DNA of 64,000 nucleotides from Lumnitzera littorea (taxonomy: Eukaryota; Streptophyta; Magnoliopsida; Myrtales; Combretaceae): assembly GCA_024138015.1 (NCBI GenBank), contig JAMXBB010000001.1:93977740-94041739 (forward strand), given 5' to 3'. Of the stretch, positions 12,625 to 27,901 are shown piece by piece. How positions within the stretch are numbered: position 1 is the stretch's first letter; every line of letters starts with the position of its first letter. Made by a program: the position numbers and the translations under genes. The notes beneath the pieces are model-generated. The model did not search any database. It was not told the origin of the DNA and saw only the letters and a program-made list of their open reading frames with translations.

Positions 12625-15610
12625 GAATGCATTGAAATCACATTAATGACTAATTTACTAAATATGGAATTTTTTTATTCATCAATCATTGTGCTTAGCT
12701 ATTATGTTTGATTGATTCTTTTACTATTTATATCTTATTTAACATAAATTGAAATTGCATAAAGTGTATTTGATTCTTATTGATGGCTTGAAGTAATTAG
12801 TTGCTTTGTTGTAGTTGTTTTATGTTTGTTTATGGAAGTAAACATGTAATTTTAAAATTTCTACCTTAAGATTTGAATATGTGTTTAATTGATGCTATTT
12901 GTTGATTGAAATGCATTTGAAATAGTTGAAGTACTTTTGTTGTTATGAAACGATTAACCTTTTTTTTAGTATATTTATGAATCCATTATCAATTGTTACG
13001 ATTTGATATTGTCATGACTTTAAGGGAGGTCTAATAGGATTATCTAAAATTTTTATATTACATGTGTACTTATAATACGAAAATTGCCCTCTAAATTAGA
13101 GATTACAAGACTCTAAACAATTAGTCATTGAGGTTTTTGATTTTTAATTAATTAACTTACTATGAAATATAAATGACTATGCATATTCGATATTCCACAT
13201 TCCATCAGAACTGTAGAGAATCAGTATCTTTTACCAAATATTAAGATAAGGTAAAACAACTTAATAATTTACAAGAAATATTACATTATACATAATCCTA
13301 TCATATAAATATTCTCTACATAAATTGTTTCTGTACTAATTATACACATTTTAATCAACTCTAATATTATTAAACTTATCTTTGGTTTGTATTTTACTCT
13401 TAAGATTTTCCCCAATCCCTACTTTAAGGAATCTATAAAAGAAACTATAAGAGAATGAGTAAACTACAGCTTAATGAGTTCATTCCTTATTACTGCCTTT
13501 CAAGCAAGTTATCAAATATTATTAGCACACATTTAATCTATCTATAAGCGAAATGAATGCATATGTAGTAAATACAAGTAACATATCCATAGGAGTTCGG
13601 AATTATGGAAGGTGTAGATTTATGTTGATTACACATCGATTATCCTCCATATTTACTCGCATGAAGCATCTTATCTTAATCGCATGAGGCTACTTGGGGC
13701 ATTGTCCTTCTAGATAATACTCAACTATTATCTTAGTTGAGAAATAGTAATCAATATAGGTGGATCCTAATTAGGGCCATTTACCGAACATATCCAAGGC
13801 CCTTTGGGCATTCAAAGCAAGTCCTTTCACTATTAAATCTATTCAAGGCCTCGCGGGTACAAATATGTGAGTCCTTTCGCAATTTAATTGGAGATATTAT
13901 ACTAGCTTTATCTTAATGATAAAATATCATTCACGGGCACTATGGGCCCTTATAGAAATCATATAAAATATATTTAAGATTTAAAAAATGATTTTTAAAA
14001 ATACTTTTCTAAAAAATCTTTAAAGCTAATACTCTCCATCAATACATTAATTGAGTCATAGACATATGACAAATATAACTAGTTATTTTAATTGAATAGT
14101 TATATTTACCAATTTAAAAAATTGATTACATGGATGATAGTACACAAAGTAATAAGTTATTTAACAAGATCAACTAACAAGCAGTATATAAATGACAAAT
14201 AGTAAGCAGATAGCAAATTATAAGAACTCTCTTACTTAGGTTAGTACTCACTCTTTAAGCTTTTGAAATTTCCAAATCTTGATAATTGGTACCTAGAAGA
14301 TAATAAAGCTTATAAGTACTTTGAAAAACTAGGTTCCTCGGTTAATTAAATATTTATCATTATTTGTCTAGTTTCTTGCTATAACTCAAGTATGGTATAA
14401 AAATAGTTTAACTTAAATCTTTTACCTACTTTTCTAGATTTGTCTTAAATTTTCAATCGTGCATAACTTTTTTTTTTTTTTGTTTTAACTCCAATTTTTA
14501 TAAACTTATAGTCAATTTTTATCATTTTTAAATGTATTTTCATGTAGTGGGATCCGTTTTGGACGTTATAACCTGTATTTTTCATTATGGTTTAAAAATA
14601 TTATGAATTTTATTATTTTGACTTAATTAATTATGAATTATTATTTTAAACTTTTCTTTACACATTTATGATTTAGTAAATATCTAAATTTTATATTTTT
14701 TGTAATTTTTTTATTTTTAAGTCTATTTTATCACGATTCACTCATTTTTGCTATTTTTAAGGTTTAATACTTATTTAATTCATTTTTTCTATTTTAATAA
14801 TTTCCTAATTATTTAATTACTATTTTAATTAAAAATTTAATTAAATTTTATTAAATGCCAACGTGGTAGCATTGAAGTGTTCCATGTGTCACTTCCATGA
14901 ATTTTTCATATTTTCCTATTTTGCATTTTACTTAATATTTATATGATTATATTTTATTAAAATTTGCAAATTAATTATTTTCCTTTTCTTTTAAACTCAC
15001 GATACATATATATATATGTACTACCTTACTTTATTTATTAATTTATTATTATAGTTTATTATACATGTATTATTTAAGTATACTTGTAAATTTATATATA
15101 CTATACTATTAATATACATATTTTTTTATACATATATATACTTATGTAATATAATAATAAGACCTTAAATATACTACATATGCTATACATATATACATAT
15201 ACATACGATAACTAGATATATATTTACATGTTATACTTGTATTTTATAATTTATGCATATATACATATATGACCATATTTACATTTATATATAATGAAAA
15301 TACCTAGTGTACATACTATTATATATGCATATATATACATGTACCCAAATCCTTTCATACCAAATATTTGTAGAATTAAATATAACATGTATGTACACAT
15401 GAATATACCTTAATATTTATACATATATGTACATCTATACATAAGAAAATGCTAATTTTACATATATCTCTATTACATGACCCTATATTACATAAAAATT
15501 CTACCTAATACATGTATGTTCAAGAATACATAAAGATGATTATTACAAAATAAACATAATATATATACTAAATACTCTTCCTTTGAAATATCTTGAATTA
15601 ATAATCCCCA

Positions 15611-15634
15611 AGCTTCTTCTTCTTCTTCTTCTTG
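15611..15634. repeat. (TTC)n microsatellite
   Basis: About eight TTC units at the edge of a very AT-rich stretch (15000-15560) full of ATACATATAT words. Confidence 0.85.
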
Positions 15635-18600
15635 ATTTACTTGTCAAATTTTGAAAGCAAAAGAAATTAAAAGGAAATGGGTAGATGCTTCACGGTTTAG
15701 ATAAAAGAAAATATGGAGATGGAGTTTTTTTCTTTCTTTTGTGCTTGAAAAAGTGTATGTTGGTTGCTTTTCTTCTAGCAAATGTGGCCAGTAAGAATAA
15801 AAGGGAAAAAAACAATAGTTAAAGAAAGAAAAGGAAAAAAAAAAATGGTTGTTAATGTGATTTAACCTAACAGCTTATCTAAATGTCATTATCTTATACA
15901 CATAATTAACACGTGGGGAAATAAACTTACAATATCCACCGAAACAAATCTAGAAGCTTCACATGGCAAAAGGAAAAAAAATTGGAGAAGAAAAGGAAAA
16001 GGAAAAAGAAAGAGGAAAGAAGGAAAAGAAAAATTAGAAATTTCTAAATATAAAAACTATAAATTTACTAATTTTGAAATAATATTGAAATTCTATAAAC
16101 TTTATTAATTTGATTGTTACCTATTATATTTATAATATTTAGGAGTTATCTCAATGCGTTCGTTGATAATTTTATGCGATTACTTGTATTAATCGATAAT
16201 TGTATTCGATTAGAGTTTTATTACTATTAGAGTATAATTATTTATTTTATAAGTTTAAAATTATAGTTTTAGGGTTTTTTCAAGTTCGGGTTCAATCTCA
16301 GGTACTTACGCGTACATAAGGTTTAGGATTTTTGTACGCGATTAAGGTTTCGATTAAGATTTTTAGGGTTTTTCTATTTTATATTATGTTCAAGTTTAAA
16401 ATTTTGATTAGTTTTAAATTTATCGACCTTGTTGACTTAGGGTAATTATTTATAATATTTAAATCGATTTGATACCTCAAAAACTAAATTTATGGGGTTT
16501 ACGGGTATTGATTTAGATGGACCATTTCCTTCATTTAAAACTTACTCAAATTTATTAACCAGGCTTAAGTTGTTTGTGAAGAGGTTGTAATAATTTTTGC
16601 TTAACTCATAATTTTTTGGAGTTAATTTATGATTACTTTTAAGAATGTAGCATTTGATTTTATGCATTTAATTTTTTTTTTCCTTAATTTTGTTTTTGAA
16701 TGACTCAATTGTACCTTTGAAACCTGATTAGTGTTAAAATGCAATTAATGGCACATGGCTTTGCCCTTCAACATCATTTATGCATATACATTTAAAGTTT
16801 TACCTTTACAAAACCAAGATCGTGTTTTTGTACTAAAGTGATTGATTAGTCATAAAATATGCTTTAGAATATGCTAAAAGTATCTTATGTAGAAGTGCTT
16901 ATGTTTATAACCTTTCCTTCTTCTTATCTATTTCTTGCTGTAAATTTCTTGTTATGTTTAAATAAGTTCCATAACTCATGAACTTACTTTGGAAGTAGTC
17001 ATGCCAAATTTAAAAAGACCTTACTCTTAACATGACTTACTTTAGAGCATGCATCACATAAGCTCTAGAGCTCATGCCCATTTGTGTAGAATTTAAAATA
17101 CAATAGCTCATGCTTCTCCTCACCTTTTTTTTTTTTTTTTTTAAGGTTTTTTCCTTATTTCTTTTGCTTATATTTATAATGTTTGAGGATGTTTTTATAG
17201 TTTGATTGACTTGGTTTGATGAAATTTTGTTAATTGAAAAATGATCATTACATTGTAGGCTTATTTGATTTGAGTTACGTTTGATGGTTATGATGTGTTA
17301 GTGGTGGTGAGATAATTGTAGTGCTTATAAGAAATGTACAATTGTTGAGTTCATACTCTATGTCTTTTGAATTGATTGATGTTATGAGTAACTTTGTGAA
17401 TAATGAATGTTATTGGTGATGTTCAATCTTGTAATTTGGTCAATGATTAATGATTGTGTTGGTGATTAGTCTTAAGTAATTTGAGGTAGCACTTGTGATT
17501 AAGTTATGACTCCTTATAAGCAAAATGACCAAACACTTATGTAAGACTGTTGTGTGATTGGTGCTATTTGTAGCACTTGTTTGTAAAGAGTACTTGATCA
17601 ATGGTTGTGCAAGAGCAATATGCAATGCTCGCTTAGTTGTGAAAGCATTTAAAAGGCACTTGTGTATGGAATCTAGTCCTTAACCGATAATGTGTACTTT
17701 TAAGTGTTTAAGCAACTCTTATGTGTTAGAGAGAACGTTAGTGCTTAAACTGCATTGGCCTCCTTATATGTTTGAAAACTCTAACCTTTACTATTCATGA
17801 ACTACCTAACATTCTAACTTTTCTTTGTGATGAGCGTCTCGAAAAAGAGAATAAGGGGCAAGTAGGAAGGGTAGAGTTATGTAGTAGATCAAAGTAAGAG
17901 TTTTATGAAAACGTTTACTTAAGACAACTCATTAAATTTGCAAGTATCTTTTTACAAACTGAAACAAAAATCGAAAATGTTTTCATAAATAGGTACATAA
18001 ATGAGGAAAATTGATTTAATTAATTATTCTCATGGAAAAGGGAGGTTGAACCTTAAAGTTCAATTATAATTTTTATGAGGAAAAACAATTTCATCAAGCT
18101 CATTTCATGTATTTTATATGTTCAAAGTGTTTTTGAAATGATGTGTAAAAGAGCTAAAAATAGCTGTTAACACTAGCTCTAAAGCATATGGTACAAGTTT
18201 AAAAGTATGTCCTACTAAGATCATTTATTATATGTAGAAGTCTATAAACTTAAGAGCTTGTAGAAAGTAGACCTACTCCAAAGCTTCTTGTAGAAAAAAT
18301 GGTGGCTACTGTAAGTTGACATATGTTGCAATTGGGGAAGAAAAGGACCAACAACTAGTTTCTTATGGCAAGGTTATATAAATCGTAATTCTACCAAGAT
18401 TTTAAACGTATAAAATCAGTAAAATCGTATAGAATTGTATAAAATTAATAAAATTATAAGTTTATAGAATCTTATATTTAAATTCATAATTCTACCAAAA
18501 TTCTATACTTAAACCATTTTCCATCCTTTTTAACTAAGAAAAGCATCAAAAACTTTAAATTTGTAGAATTATATAGTTAACTCATGATTTAATAACTATG

Positions 18601-20275
18601 CTTATGGAAGCTTATAAACACATCTTTTGATAGTTTTCTAAAGAGATTAGACAACAAGAAAACTTATAAAATCCAATCTTTCTTTGAGTTATCTCTCTTG
18701 CACCCATTATTTGCAATTCTTGGATAAGAATTTCAGCTATTGTGGGAGTTTATTCCACATAATCAAAGTATTAGACTTGAACTTGTAATTATATTTCTAA
18801 ATCCTCGATTATTAAGAACCAAGATTAATAAAGCTTTTGTGAAGTCCTCTTGAGGAGGCCATTGGTGATCATAGAGTATGGAGCGGTTTGAATTGAACGT
18901 TAAATTTGAGGTTAATTTCTCTATTTTCATTTGTTTTATTCTTCATTGTAACTTATCTTGTCATTGCTTCTTTTCATTGATTTGTGTTAAGTTTTTAAAT
19001 TAAACCTAACCCATTTAAGTTCTACATTATATACTTTCTTGCATGTGTGTTATATTACAATATAACAAAACATATATAATAATTGTATACACATGCTATA
19101 TTATATTATAGCAAAATATATGCACATACATACGTTATATATATGTGTGTATGTATGTTACATATTTATGTATCAATATGTCTAAAAATGCAATTAAATA
19201 TAGTAATGGTCCATCCATAAAGTATAATGGAGGGGGAAAGGAAATGAAAGAGCTACTCTCCAATAAGTGTCTCATAGTTCCCTCTATGGACGTGAAAATA
19301 TTACGTAAACTTTGAATTTTTAACTAACTTTGGTCCTTATAATTCACAGATAGAGGAAACGAGATAGTGATGACTACGATAAATAGTGTTAATGGTTTTA
19401 CAGAATATCTGCATGGACCAGATAAGCTTTATAACAAGATACCTTACAGATTATGGTCTGACAGAAAGATGTAGCGTTATGATCGCACACCACTGACACA
19501 GTTCATGGACCATTGTTTTTTATGTATGTCTACGAAAATGTACATGCAACCTTAGATACATATAAAAAAGTCGGACATAATAATAGGGTTAAGCTTTTTT
19601 CGTTTACATCAGGATCTGACTAGGGGGGAATGTTTGCCTGTTCCTTTTCCGGGTAAAGTAAAAGAATCAATATCTCTGAAGATATTACTGTTGTCTTTGT
19701 TTATTGGCAGCTTCAATGTTGTTAATTGGTATTCCACGAGGAACAGTCGGAAAATTTACAAACAGTACCAACATCTTAAATATATGTCATGATGATAGTA
19801 CCTATTTTTTTAAAAGTTGTTATTTATATTATTATGTATTAAAAATTTATAATATTTATACTTACTAAAACTTTTTTTCCAAGATCCTAAGGCTACCAAT
19901 CTACATGGTACATTAGTATTAATAAAACTTTTTATTTATTTATTTATTTTTTTTTTTGGGTATAAGCCTAAGGCCAATCAGAGCAGGCCAAAAGAAACGT
20001 CAACGAAAAGCCATTGTGCGATGTTTTTTACTGCGTTGCTCTATGAGTAAGTATATTCCACAATGCTAATAGTTCAAGTCATGGGCATCGATATTAATTG
20101 ATGTGTTTTTCCGTACTTGTGATAGCAAAGCAAAAAAGGGATGATCAGTGTTAATATTTATTTTGTTTTATCTGATATTCTTTTTACTTTACGCTAAGAG
20201 TAGCAAATGATTTAGTCAATCTCCACCACATTTTATATAATCAATAATCCATCTTATTATTTATACATACATACA

Positions 20276-20302
20276 TATTAATATATATATATATATATAT
20301 AC
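20276..20302. repeat. (TA)n microsatellite
   Basis: A TA run preceded by CATA words, in intergenic DNA. Confidence 0.85.
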
Positions 20303-23300
20303 ATAGATATACACATACATTTGAAAATATTCCTTGTGTCAATCGTCTATCAAGACGAACATCTATTTCTATATAATCGGAATATTATTTATTTGATTGG
20401 GTAGATGGCTTAGAAGAATTCTTTTAACATATAGACAAAATTGGCATATCTGGTGGGACTCAAGATATATATATTAGGGATTTCGGAAATATAATGTCGA
20501 CGATCAATATATCTTCGCAATCGAACTACACTGACTGAGGATGTCGATGAGATGACTACTCTGGTTGTCTGGCATAAACATAAGTCTGTGATAATCAACT
20601 TGCTTTCATGATTAATATACTAGCAGGGTGAGAGACAACACTGACCTAATCATTCCATTATTAATTAATGATTAAATCATAGTTTATATATTGAGACTCC
20701 CGAGCATGCCAACACTATCGTCGCTCTGGGGGAGAATTGACCGGAACAAAACGTGACAAGCATAATCAGAATATTATTTAGGGGATAATTAATGATTACA
20801 TCATGCTTTAGCCGATCAGATAAAACAAAGTCGTGCCATATTATGGCACTAGTAGGGGCGAAGTAGCACAAAAATCCTGTCTCTGTACTTGGACTCCAAA
20901 ATATGTAAATAAGTCATGGGTGGTAGTAGGGTTAAGTCAGTAAATAAGGCTGCAGACGTACTTTATCTTGTTAGTGCTAACTTTCAAGTTTTTGGATTAA
21001 GAAATTATTTTGTAGTACTTTATAATTATCTTAAAATTTGTACTCAATAAAACTTATAAAAAGTAAGGTATTCTATGAAATCTATAAATTTCTCTTTCCT
21101 TCTCATAAATTTTGAGTCCATATATTTTTTAATAGTAATTTTTAGCTACATTGTTTCTCTATTTGAAAAGATTTCTTTTTGCATTTCATTTATAATTATA
21201 AATGTATATTTGTAAATATTCTCGTTTATTTTTACAATATTGTTAAACTAGATTTAGCACTTAGCAAATAAGGAAGAAGCGCCTGAAAGAAAATAAAATA
21301 TATAGAAGAAAGAGAGGGATGCTATCAAGACTTGAGATATACAAGAATGAGGTATCTCTTACATAGATGGTGGTGAAGCATATAGACTAATTATCAAACA
21401 CATTCTTGATAATAAAAAAAAAAAAAAGAGAAACTTTACATAGTTTTATTCCCTAAAATCTAAAGTGAATGAACTTTTGTCGCATATTCATACATAGCAT
21501 GAATACGCAAGATTTGAATTAGCTAAAATCCATAATATTGTTATAATCTATCAAACTCTACTTATTAAGTTTCCACAAAAGAAAGAAATTATTTAATTAT
21601 ACTACTACGTAAAATCTTTGAAAGTTTAATAATATTCACATTCACCTACCAGCTAAAGTTTCTATAAAAAATAAAAAACCTACTAAAATCTACAACCCTG
21701 TTAAAGATCATAACTCTTACTCATCTCTATAGCATTAGAAGGTAACGTCACTCTAACCAATAAAATATAGATCATATCCCAAATAGTTATAACCGTTAAT
21801 ATCTTCATGATTCTTATCTGAAATAAAAATTCCAAAAGAGTGAGCTCTAAAACCCAATTCAAAACCATTTTATGCAAACGTAGGCTTATGTCAAAATATA
21901 CATGACCTAATAACGATAAATGCAATTATGCAATCATCTAAGACAACTAATTTACATTGAATAAAATATTACACATATCAATCACCAAAATATTCATGGA
22001 ATTGGATCTAACAATTCATTTAGAAACTTTGGACCTTCGTATGCTCATAAGAGTCAATTTTGAAAAAAAGAATCGATGTATTGCTTGCAAAAGTCAATTA
22101 AAATTGTAAACTATGCGCTCCCAAGAACTTGTGGAATCCACTAGATTTTCCATTAGTTGGTTTTAAAATGTGGTGTGGCTTAGAATTTGTTTTAATAGCG
22201 GGAAATAGATTCCAAGAGTCATTTTTAAAAGTGCGGAGTAAGTCCTATGAGTCAGTTCTACAAACATGTCTTTGTCTATCCAAATTTTCATAATCATATA
22301 TTTTTGACAATCATAAGTAATAAACAATTGAATTAATAGTCCATCCATCATTAATTGGATTGTTTCTAATCTTAGCATGAACAAACAATAACCAATAGTA
22401 ATTTAGGAACCTGATTTCAACTTAAAATCCTGGATGTATTTCAAATAATTTCTTAGGCCATATTGCATATCATAAATCAATATTTTATACACTGAAGATC
22501 ATAATTTCTAAGCCTACTAATTGAGGTTTCACTTAGTTATTTGTTTATGCTTTAAATCTTAATTTTTGGGTTTTTATTACACTTACCTGGTCGACTGAGG
22601 ATGTAAAGTGGTCCACTCAAGTCATGCATCAAATTTTTTTCAGTGATCATCTAAGCAATCAATTGAATTTGGGGTAATTGACTGGCTTACTGACCTAGTT
22701 GGTTTTGTATGCTCCTAACATCCCAATTGACTGAGGTGTGTCCAAGGTCTACCGTTCAATGTTCTAAACCGCAACTCTTCCAAGTTTTTTTTTTTTTTTT
22801 TTAACCAAAGTTTGTATTTTAAAACCCTAGAATTTTACCAAGTTTAACTCTAAATCATATTTTCACATTACATCTATGTTCTTAGCTAAAATTCTCTAAC
22901 AATTTCTATCTAAGGCCTTTAATTCAAATTACATATTCTTTTGCATAAAAATTCATTCTTTTACATTTTCTCTCTGATTAAAACCTAGGTTAAGTTTTAC
23001 TCTTCAATTTGTGATTAAAGTCTAAAGCTAGAGCAAGGAATAACTTCTAATACGAATTTCTTATAAGGAAGGCCTACCTTAATGTTAAGAGGAAGCAAAC
23101 TTGAATTGTGTAGTAAGGTCCTGTAAGGGGTCATTTCCAGTCTCATAAAACTCTTTAAGGATGATACTTTAACGTGCCACTAAGTTTCATTTTCATCACA
23201 TATATCTAGAAATATTCCAATAATCTTGAAGAGTTCTATGAAATATGGCTGATGGTGATCGAAGAATCCCAAGAGAAGGAATTTGAAAGAGGCACTCGAA

Positions 23301-25102
23301 GGTGCAAGAATATAAGAAATAATTATTGTGGTACACTGATCTTCATTAATTTTTCAAAACCAAACTTTAACTTTAACGTTGTGTTGATGTGATATCTTCA
23401 TGTTAATATTGGTGCTTTTATACATCTTCCCTGTAATGGTTTTTGAATTATAATTGAAACAAATGGCCATCTCAGTGAATTATATTCTCAGTCGTTTTTT
23501 CTCTTTTGTTTTTTTTTTTTTTTTTTCCTTGAACCAAAACATGTACTTAGTAGTTTAAAAATGACAAAAGGGAATGGAATTGTTTTAAGAATAAATTTGA
23601 AGTGGTTAGAGCCTACATCTCTTTGAACATGATTGCCGCCACATGCTATTGTTCCTATGTAATGAATGCATAAATTTTTAGTTAATTCACAAAATAATAG
23701 GCATTCAAAAATGCAAGGATGCAATAATGTAAAGAAATACTTCAAATAAAGTTATTAGCTTCACCAAAACCAAAATTAAAGGGGTATATTCCGTTAATAA
23801 TATTGTGGATTTTAGAGGAAGATTATTTCATCATTCACAATAAGTACTATATCATTATGGGTGCATGGTGGCATGCTGGAAAAATTACATAATTATGATA
23901 TTTGGTATGGAATAGTCATGGAATAGAGATGAGAGCAAAACTCCTAATATTATTGTTGAATTGGTGACCTCATGATTACCGATTTTCTTGGAAATTGCAA
24001 GTTTTAGTCCATTTTATAAAATCAGTAAAATGGGAATGGACAAAGCCCTTGGACGTTGTTCGTGAGGTCATGGTATGTATGTCTTGACTTGTGGTTGTGT
24101 ATCAAATGTTGAATGTTCTTGTGACCAATTAGTTTGGAAAATATTCTTCAATTTTTCTTGTTAAAACATTATTAAAAAGGAGAAATTCTCATGACCAATA
24201 GCTCATCAATGCTCTTGTCATTAATAGCACCTAGGTTTTGTAGTTTGAGTCTATCTAATCTCTATACACAAGTTAAAGACACACTATGCTTAAAGAAATA
24301 CCGGGATACCAACAAAATATAACTAAAACTAGTATATAATGTAATCAAACTTAGTGTACCTGACTTATAACTCGTTATCTAAGGTCGTACTTGGTTAAAC
24401 TATCAAACGTATCTCATATATCCAATTAAAGTCGTTTCCATGGTTTATGTTTGTTGCATTACATTGTTATCTTGTGTTCTGTATTGAAACTTGTTATAAT
24501 TGCATTTACTTTAATTTTTCTCATGGTCTTACAATTCTTTAATGACTTACAATTTAAATGACATGATCATAGAGATGATTGATTATAACATTTATAAATT
24601 ATTAAAAAAAAAAAAAGTAACATTGTGCATGTATGATTTTCCATGGGGTATCTTGGTAGTAGATTTTTATGTTTGTTACAAGATAGGCTTTAGTTTCAAA
24701 TTTAAAAGATAACTAATGCAAACCATTATAGCAACTTTGATTGTAGATATGAGATAGGTTTCACATTCTAATTGAGTGTTGGCCTAAGATAATGTAGATT
24801 TTTAGCCCTCAACAATGGTTTATAAGTAAAGTTGAATTGGTTGAAATTTTGTTGTATTAATTAATGATATTTGATCAATCAAGTACATGATACCTTGTTT
24901 GTGTTGATAGATTAAAAGATATTTTAGAACCTAGGGCCTATGGTATGTATGTCATGGGTTCTCTATAGATTTCAAGGTGGATACATAGACGAATTTTATA
25001 TTTTATCTATCGAGTATATGTTTTGAAAATTTGGAGATGTTTATCTTTTGATATGTAATATTCATTTTGAAACCTACCTAACTATCAAATTGCTAGGTAA
25101 AC

Positions 25103-25336
25103 TATTATGAAATTAGGTATTAGTTAAGAAAATTAGTTAGATATTATTACTTAGGAATTAGTTAGCAAAAGTCCGAGAAAAAAATAAGAGATATAAGGAC
25201 TATCATAAATAGTCTTACTGTATAAGCTTAAACACATCCATTCCTTCACTAAGAGAATCGAGAATCAAAGTGAATCTTCTCTTATAGGAACCTCATTAGC
25301 TAAAATGGGCGAAAACCCGTAATTCCCTTCCTAACA
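25103..25336 (+). repeat. 5' LTR of the small 25-kb element
   Basis: 234 bp running from a mutated start (TATTATGAAATTAGG) to CCTTCCTAACA. It aligns with 26208-26461. Confidence 0.65.
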
Positions 25337-26207
25337 TTTGGTGCTCTTGTCAACTTCATATTATGTTCAATCATCTAAAATAGAGGTTATCAAGAACATG
25401 TTCATGACTAGGCAAAAGGTTCACAGGTAAAATCTGCTCGTAATCAGTAACATGTTGCACATGTCACAATCTTTGAATACGAGATTAGAAAATTTGGAAC
25501 GTAATCTCTGCATCGGACTCTTGATGCATCATGCCAAACATATGGTATTTCAAGGGCATCATCATTTAATGAGATTTATCCATCTTTCACAATATGTCTT
25601 TACCTATTTGACAAGATAGTGGTCGATCTTGAACAAGACGATGCGGCCATAATCGTAGATGAACAACGCATTTTTTTTTTTTTTTTTGGCACGAGAATGG
25701 ATTCTGTCGATGTTAATGAAGTATTGAAAACATAAGGCTAACGATGATATTGATTGTTTGCAACATTCTATCAATCTTGCCAACAATGATGGAAAAGATT
25801 CTAAGATCACAATGTTATCTGTTGAGTGGGTTAAAGATGAACGTGTACATCATGGCAATGGATCTGAGTTCATGGTAAATCATTGTTCCTTGAAAACACT
25901 TTTTATCACAAATTTGATTCTTTTCTTACAAGATTCAGCAATATGAGGACTCATTTGACACCTTATGGAAAGACTCGCTTAGATGTTCTCCTCACATGGC
26001 TTTGGGTGTTAAAAGATAAACATCTTTCACAATGATCTCATCAGCAGAAGAAACACTTTTGTCACTGTTTGATGCTTGAATAGAATTACTTACTCCTTGT
26101 CTTGTTTTACAGTTAATTTTAGCTTCTTCTTCTTCTTCTTCTTTTTTTCCTCTCCCCTTCTTTCTTGAACCTTGAGGATAAAGTTCCTTCGATGGAGGAG
26201 AGAAATC

Positions 26208-26461
26208 CGTTACAAAATTAAGTATTGTTTAAGAAAATTAGTTAGATATTGTAACTAGTTAGAAATTAATTAGTCCAAATTATATAGAAAGTAAGACATT
26301 TCAAGACTATTATAAATATTCTTATCGTACGAGCATAATGGCTTCCATTCATTCAATAAGAAAATTAAGAATTAAAGTGATTTTCTTTTTTTTTTTTTTT
26401 TTTTTTTCATAGAAGAATTGTCAGCTAAAACCAATAAAAAACACCGATCCCCTTCTTAATA
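26208..26461 (+). repeat. 3' LTR of the small 25-kb element
   Basis: 254 bp, longer than its partner because of a long T-tract at about 26384-26407. The start CGTTACAAAATTAAG corresponds to TGTTAC of the related 60-kb family, with the first base mutated. Confidence 0.65.
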
Positions 26462-27901
26462 TGTTTCAACTGCTTAACCTAACTAATATGGCATGATGAT
26501 TAATACGTTGATGATCACTAGTCCACAAGGCAGCATTGATGTTCGTTGTAGTGCCAAAGAGTTGAGAGAAATTGATCTATAATTTTTGAAGAAAGAGAAC
26601 TTTCTGTCCATGTGTAATCGAATATTTTCATATTAGGAAAAACATATTTCATTAACTATATCAATATTTTCTATGTGTTACAATTGAAATTATTGTCCAT
26701 TGGGTATAAACATGGATAGTCATTATGTTTTTTCTTTAAACCTTAAAAAGATGGTTTGATTTTGAGAAGTAGAGAAAATTTTCTGAAATGTCTTTGAATG
26801 AATATTTCATTTTCTTTTTTGAAATAAAAATTGTGAAAAATAACAAAAATTTGTTTGGTATCTCTTTGTCAATGCCCTTTTAATATTCTAGAAAAAGGAT
26901 GGAGAGTTATGGTGTAGAAGAAACAGGAGGAGGAGTAGAGAATGAAAAGCATTAGTTTATCTATAACAATGACCTATAACAATGACACAAATGATTCAAC
27001 TTATTCAAAAATATTAAAAAAATTAAAACATGGTTAAAAGATTTCAATTTATTTACCAAAATGCCATTAAATAAGTTTAGCTTATTTATGAAAATGCCAT
27101 TGCCTAAAATCACTCGAGGAGAAGAGTAATTTCCTCAGCAAATATATCAATATCATATTTGAAATTGATTGTAAACCTCAAATTAAATCATTATAATGGA
27201 TTTCTATATAAAAAAATGGAGAAATTTAATAACCAAATCACAACAGTAATTATGTTACGAGCCCATAGTGATAGTCAAATTTGATTCAACACAAAATTGC
27301 TAATACTTGTTTATATTTCGTCAATCAGTTATTGTGACTTACTTATAAGATTATGAAAGAAAGATGCTCAAAATAGGGATATTAATAAGACCATTATTGG
27401 AGGCAAGGGACTATATAATATTTTGAAATGAGGTTAAATACTTAAAATTTCTGAAATTAATAAAGCTAGAGCAGATAAATGGCACTTTCGTAGTAATCGC
27501 AAACAAGATGTGTGAACTGAATTCTCACCTTTCATGACAGAAGAAGAATATCTTCACAGAAATGTATACCCAGGCTTTACTCACACCATCTGAATTAGAA
27601 AATGACACTGCACTGCAATATTAACCTTTACTAGTAGGTTATCTATTATCCAAGCCCTAACTAACCTCATTAAATCTTCCTTAAATAATGATTTCCTGCC
27701 TTTGTCTACTAGTAAGCATATTGATAAAATTAAGAATGTCCGAGTGTCCGTCAAATAATAACAAAAGCATAATTCAAAATGTGTATCAATGAATTAAAAA
27801 ATCTCATCTGGCATGGCTACAAAATAGGGGAATTCTAGCTTACAAGCATTCTGGAGACTTATCTCTTCCCAAATAGCACAGACAGGGGGTGGTATTGTTA
27901 A
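26462..27901. other. Intergenic; probable 3' side of the zinc-finger gene at its right end
   Basis: No gene is recognised. The part next to 27902 should contain the 3' UTR of the minus-strand zinc-finger gene. A canonical AATAAA at a usual distance was not seen. Confidence 0.4.

Larger units (their letters stand above)
12640..25102. other. Long intergenic stretch
   Basis: No supported gene in 12.4 kb. Mixed-composition pieces that may be worn LTR or internal retroelement sequence occur at 13560-13950, 14530-14580 (TGTAGTGGGATCCGTTTTGG), 20400-20890 and 22580-22780 (a TGACTGAGG word repeated). A 42-codon open stretch at 19347-19473 is unassigned. Very AT-rich, ATACATA-word DNA fills 14990-15560, and a further AT/GT-word patch lies at 19060-19170. 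Confidence 0.45.
25103..26461 (+). mobile_element. Small non-autonomous LTR retroelement (1.36 kb)
   Basis: Diverged direct repeats (25103-25336 and 26208-26461) bound the unit. They share AAGAAAATTAGTTAGATATT, a TAAATA(G/T)TCTTA(C/T) block and a similar 3' end (CCCTTCCTAACA against CCCTTCTTAATA). The primer-binding site TGGTGCTCTTGT (25339-25350) starts 2 nt after the 5' LTR and equals that of the 60-kb element. A purine tract GATGGAGGAGAGAAA (26191-26205) precedes the 3' LTR. The interior has short gag-like relics and an AACCTTGAGGATAAAGTT tail block resembling the coding end of gypsy polyproteins, but no polymerase. No clear target duplication was seen. Confidence 0.7.

Noticed and set aside
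19347..19473. Open stretch of 42 codons (NGFTEYLHGPDKLYNKIPY)
   Set aside because: No start with a convincing context, no recognised family and no second exon; recorded only as an unassigned stretch.
20030..20085. tRNA-like boxes (TTGCTCTATGAGTAAG and AGTTCAAGTC)
   Set aside because: The spacing is short, the A-box is poor, and no tail or flanking duplication was seen.
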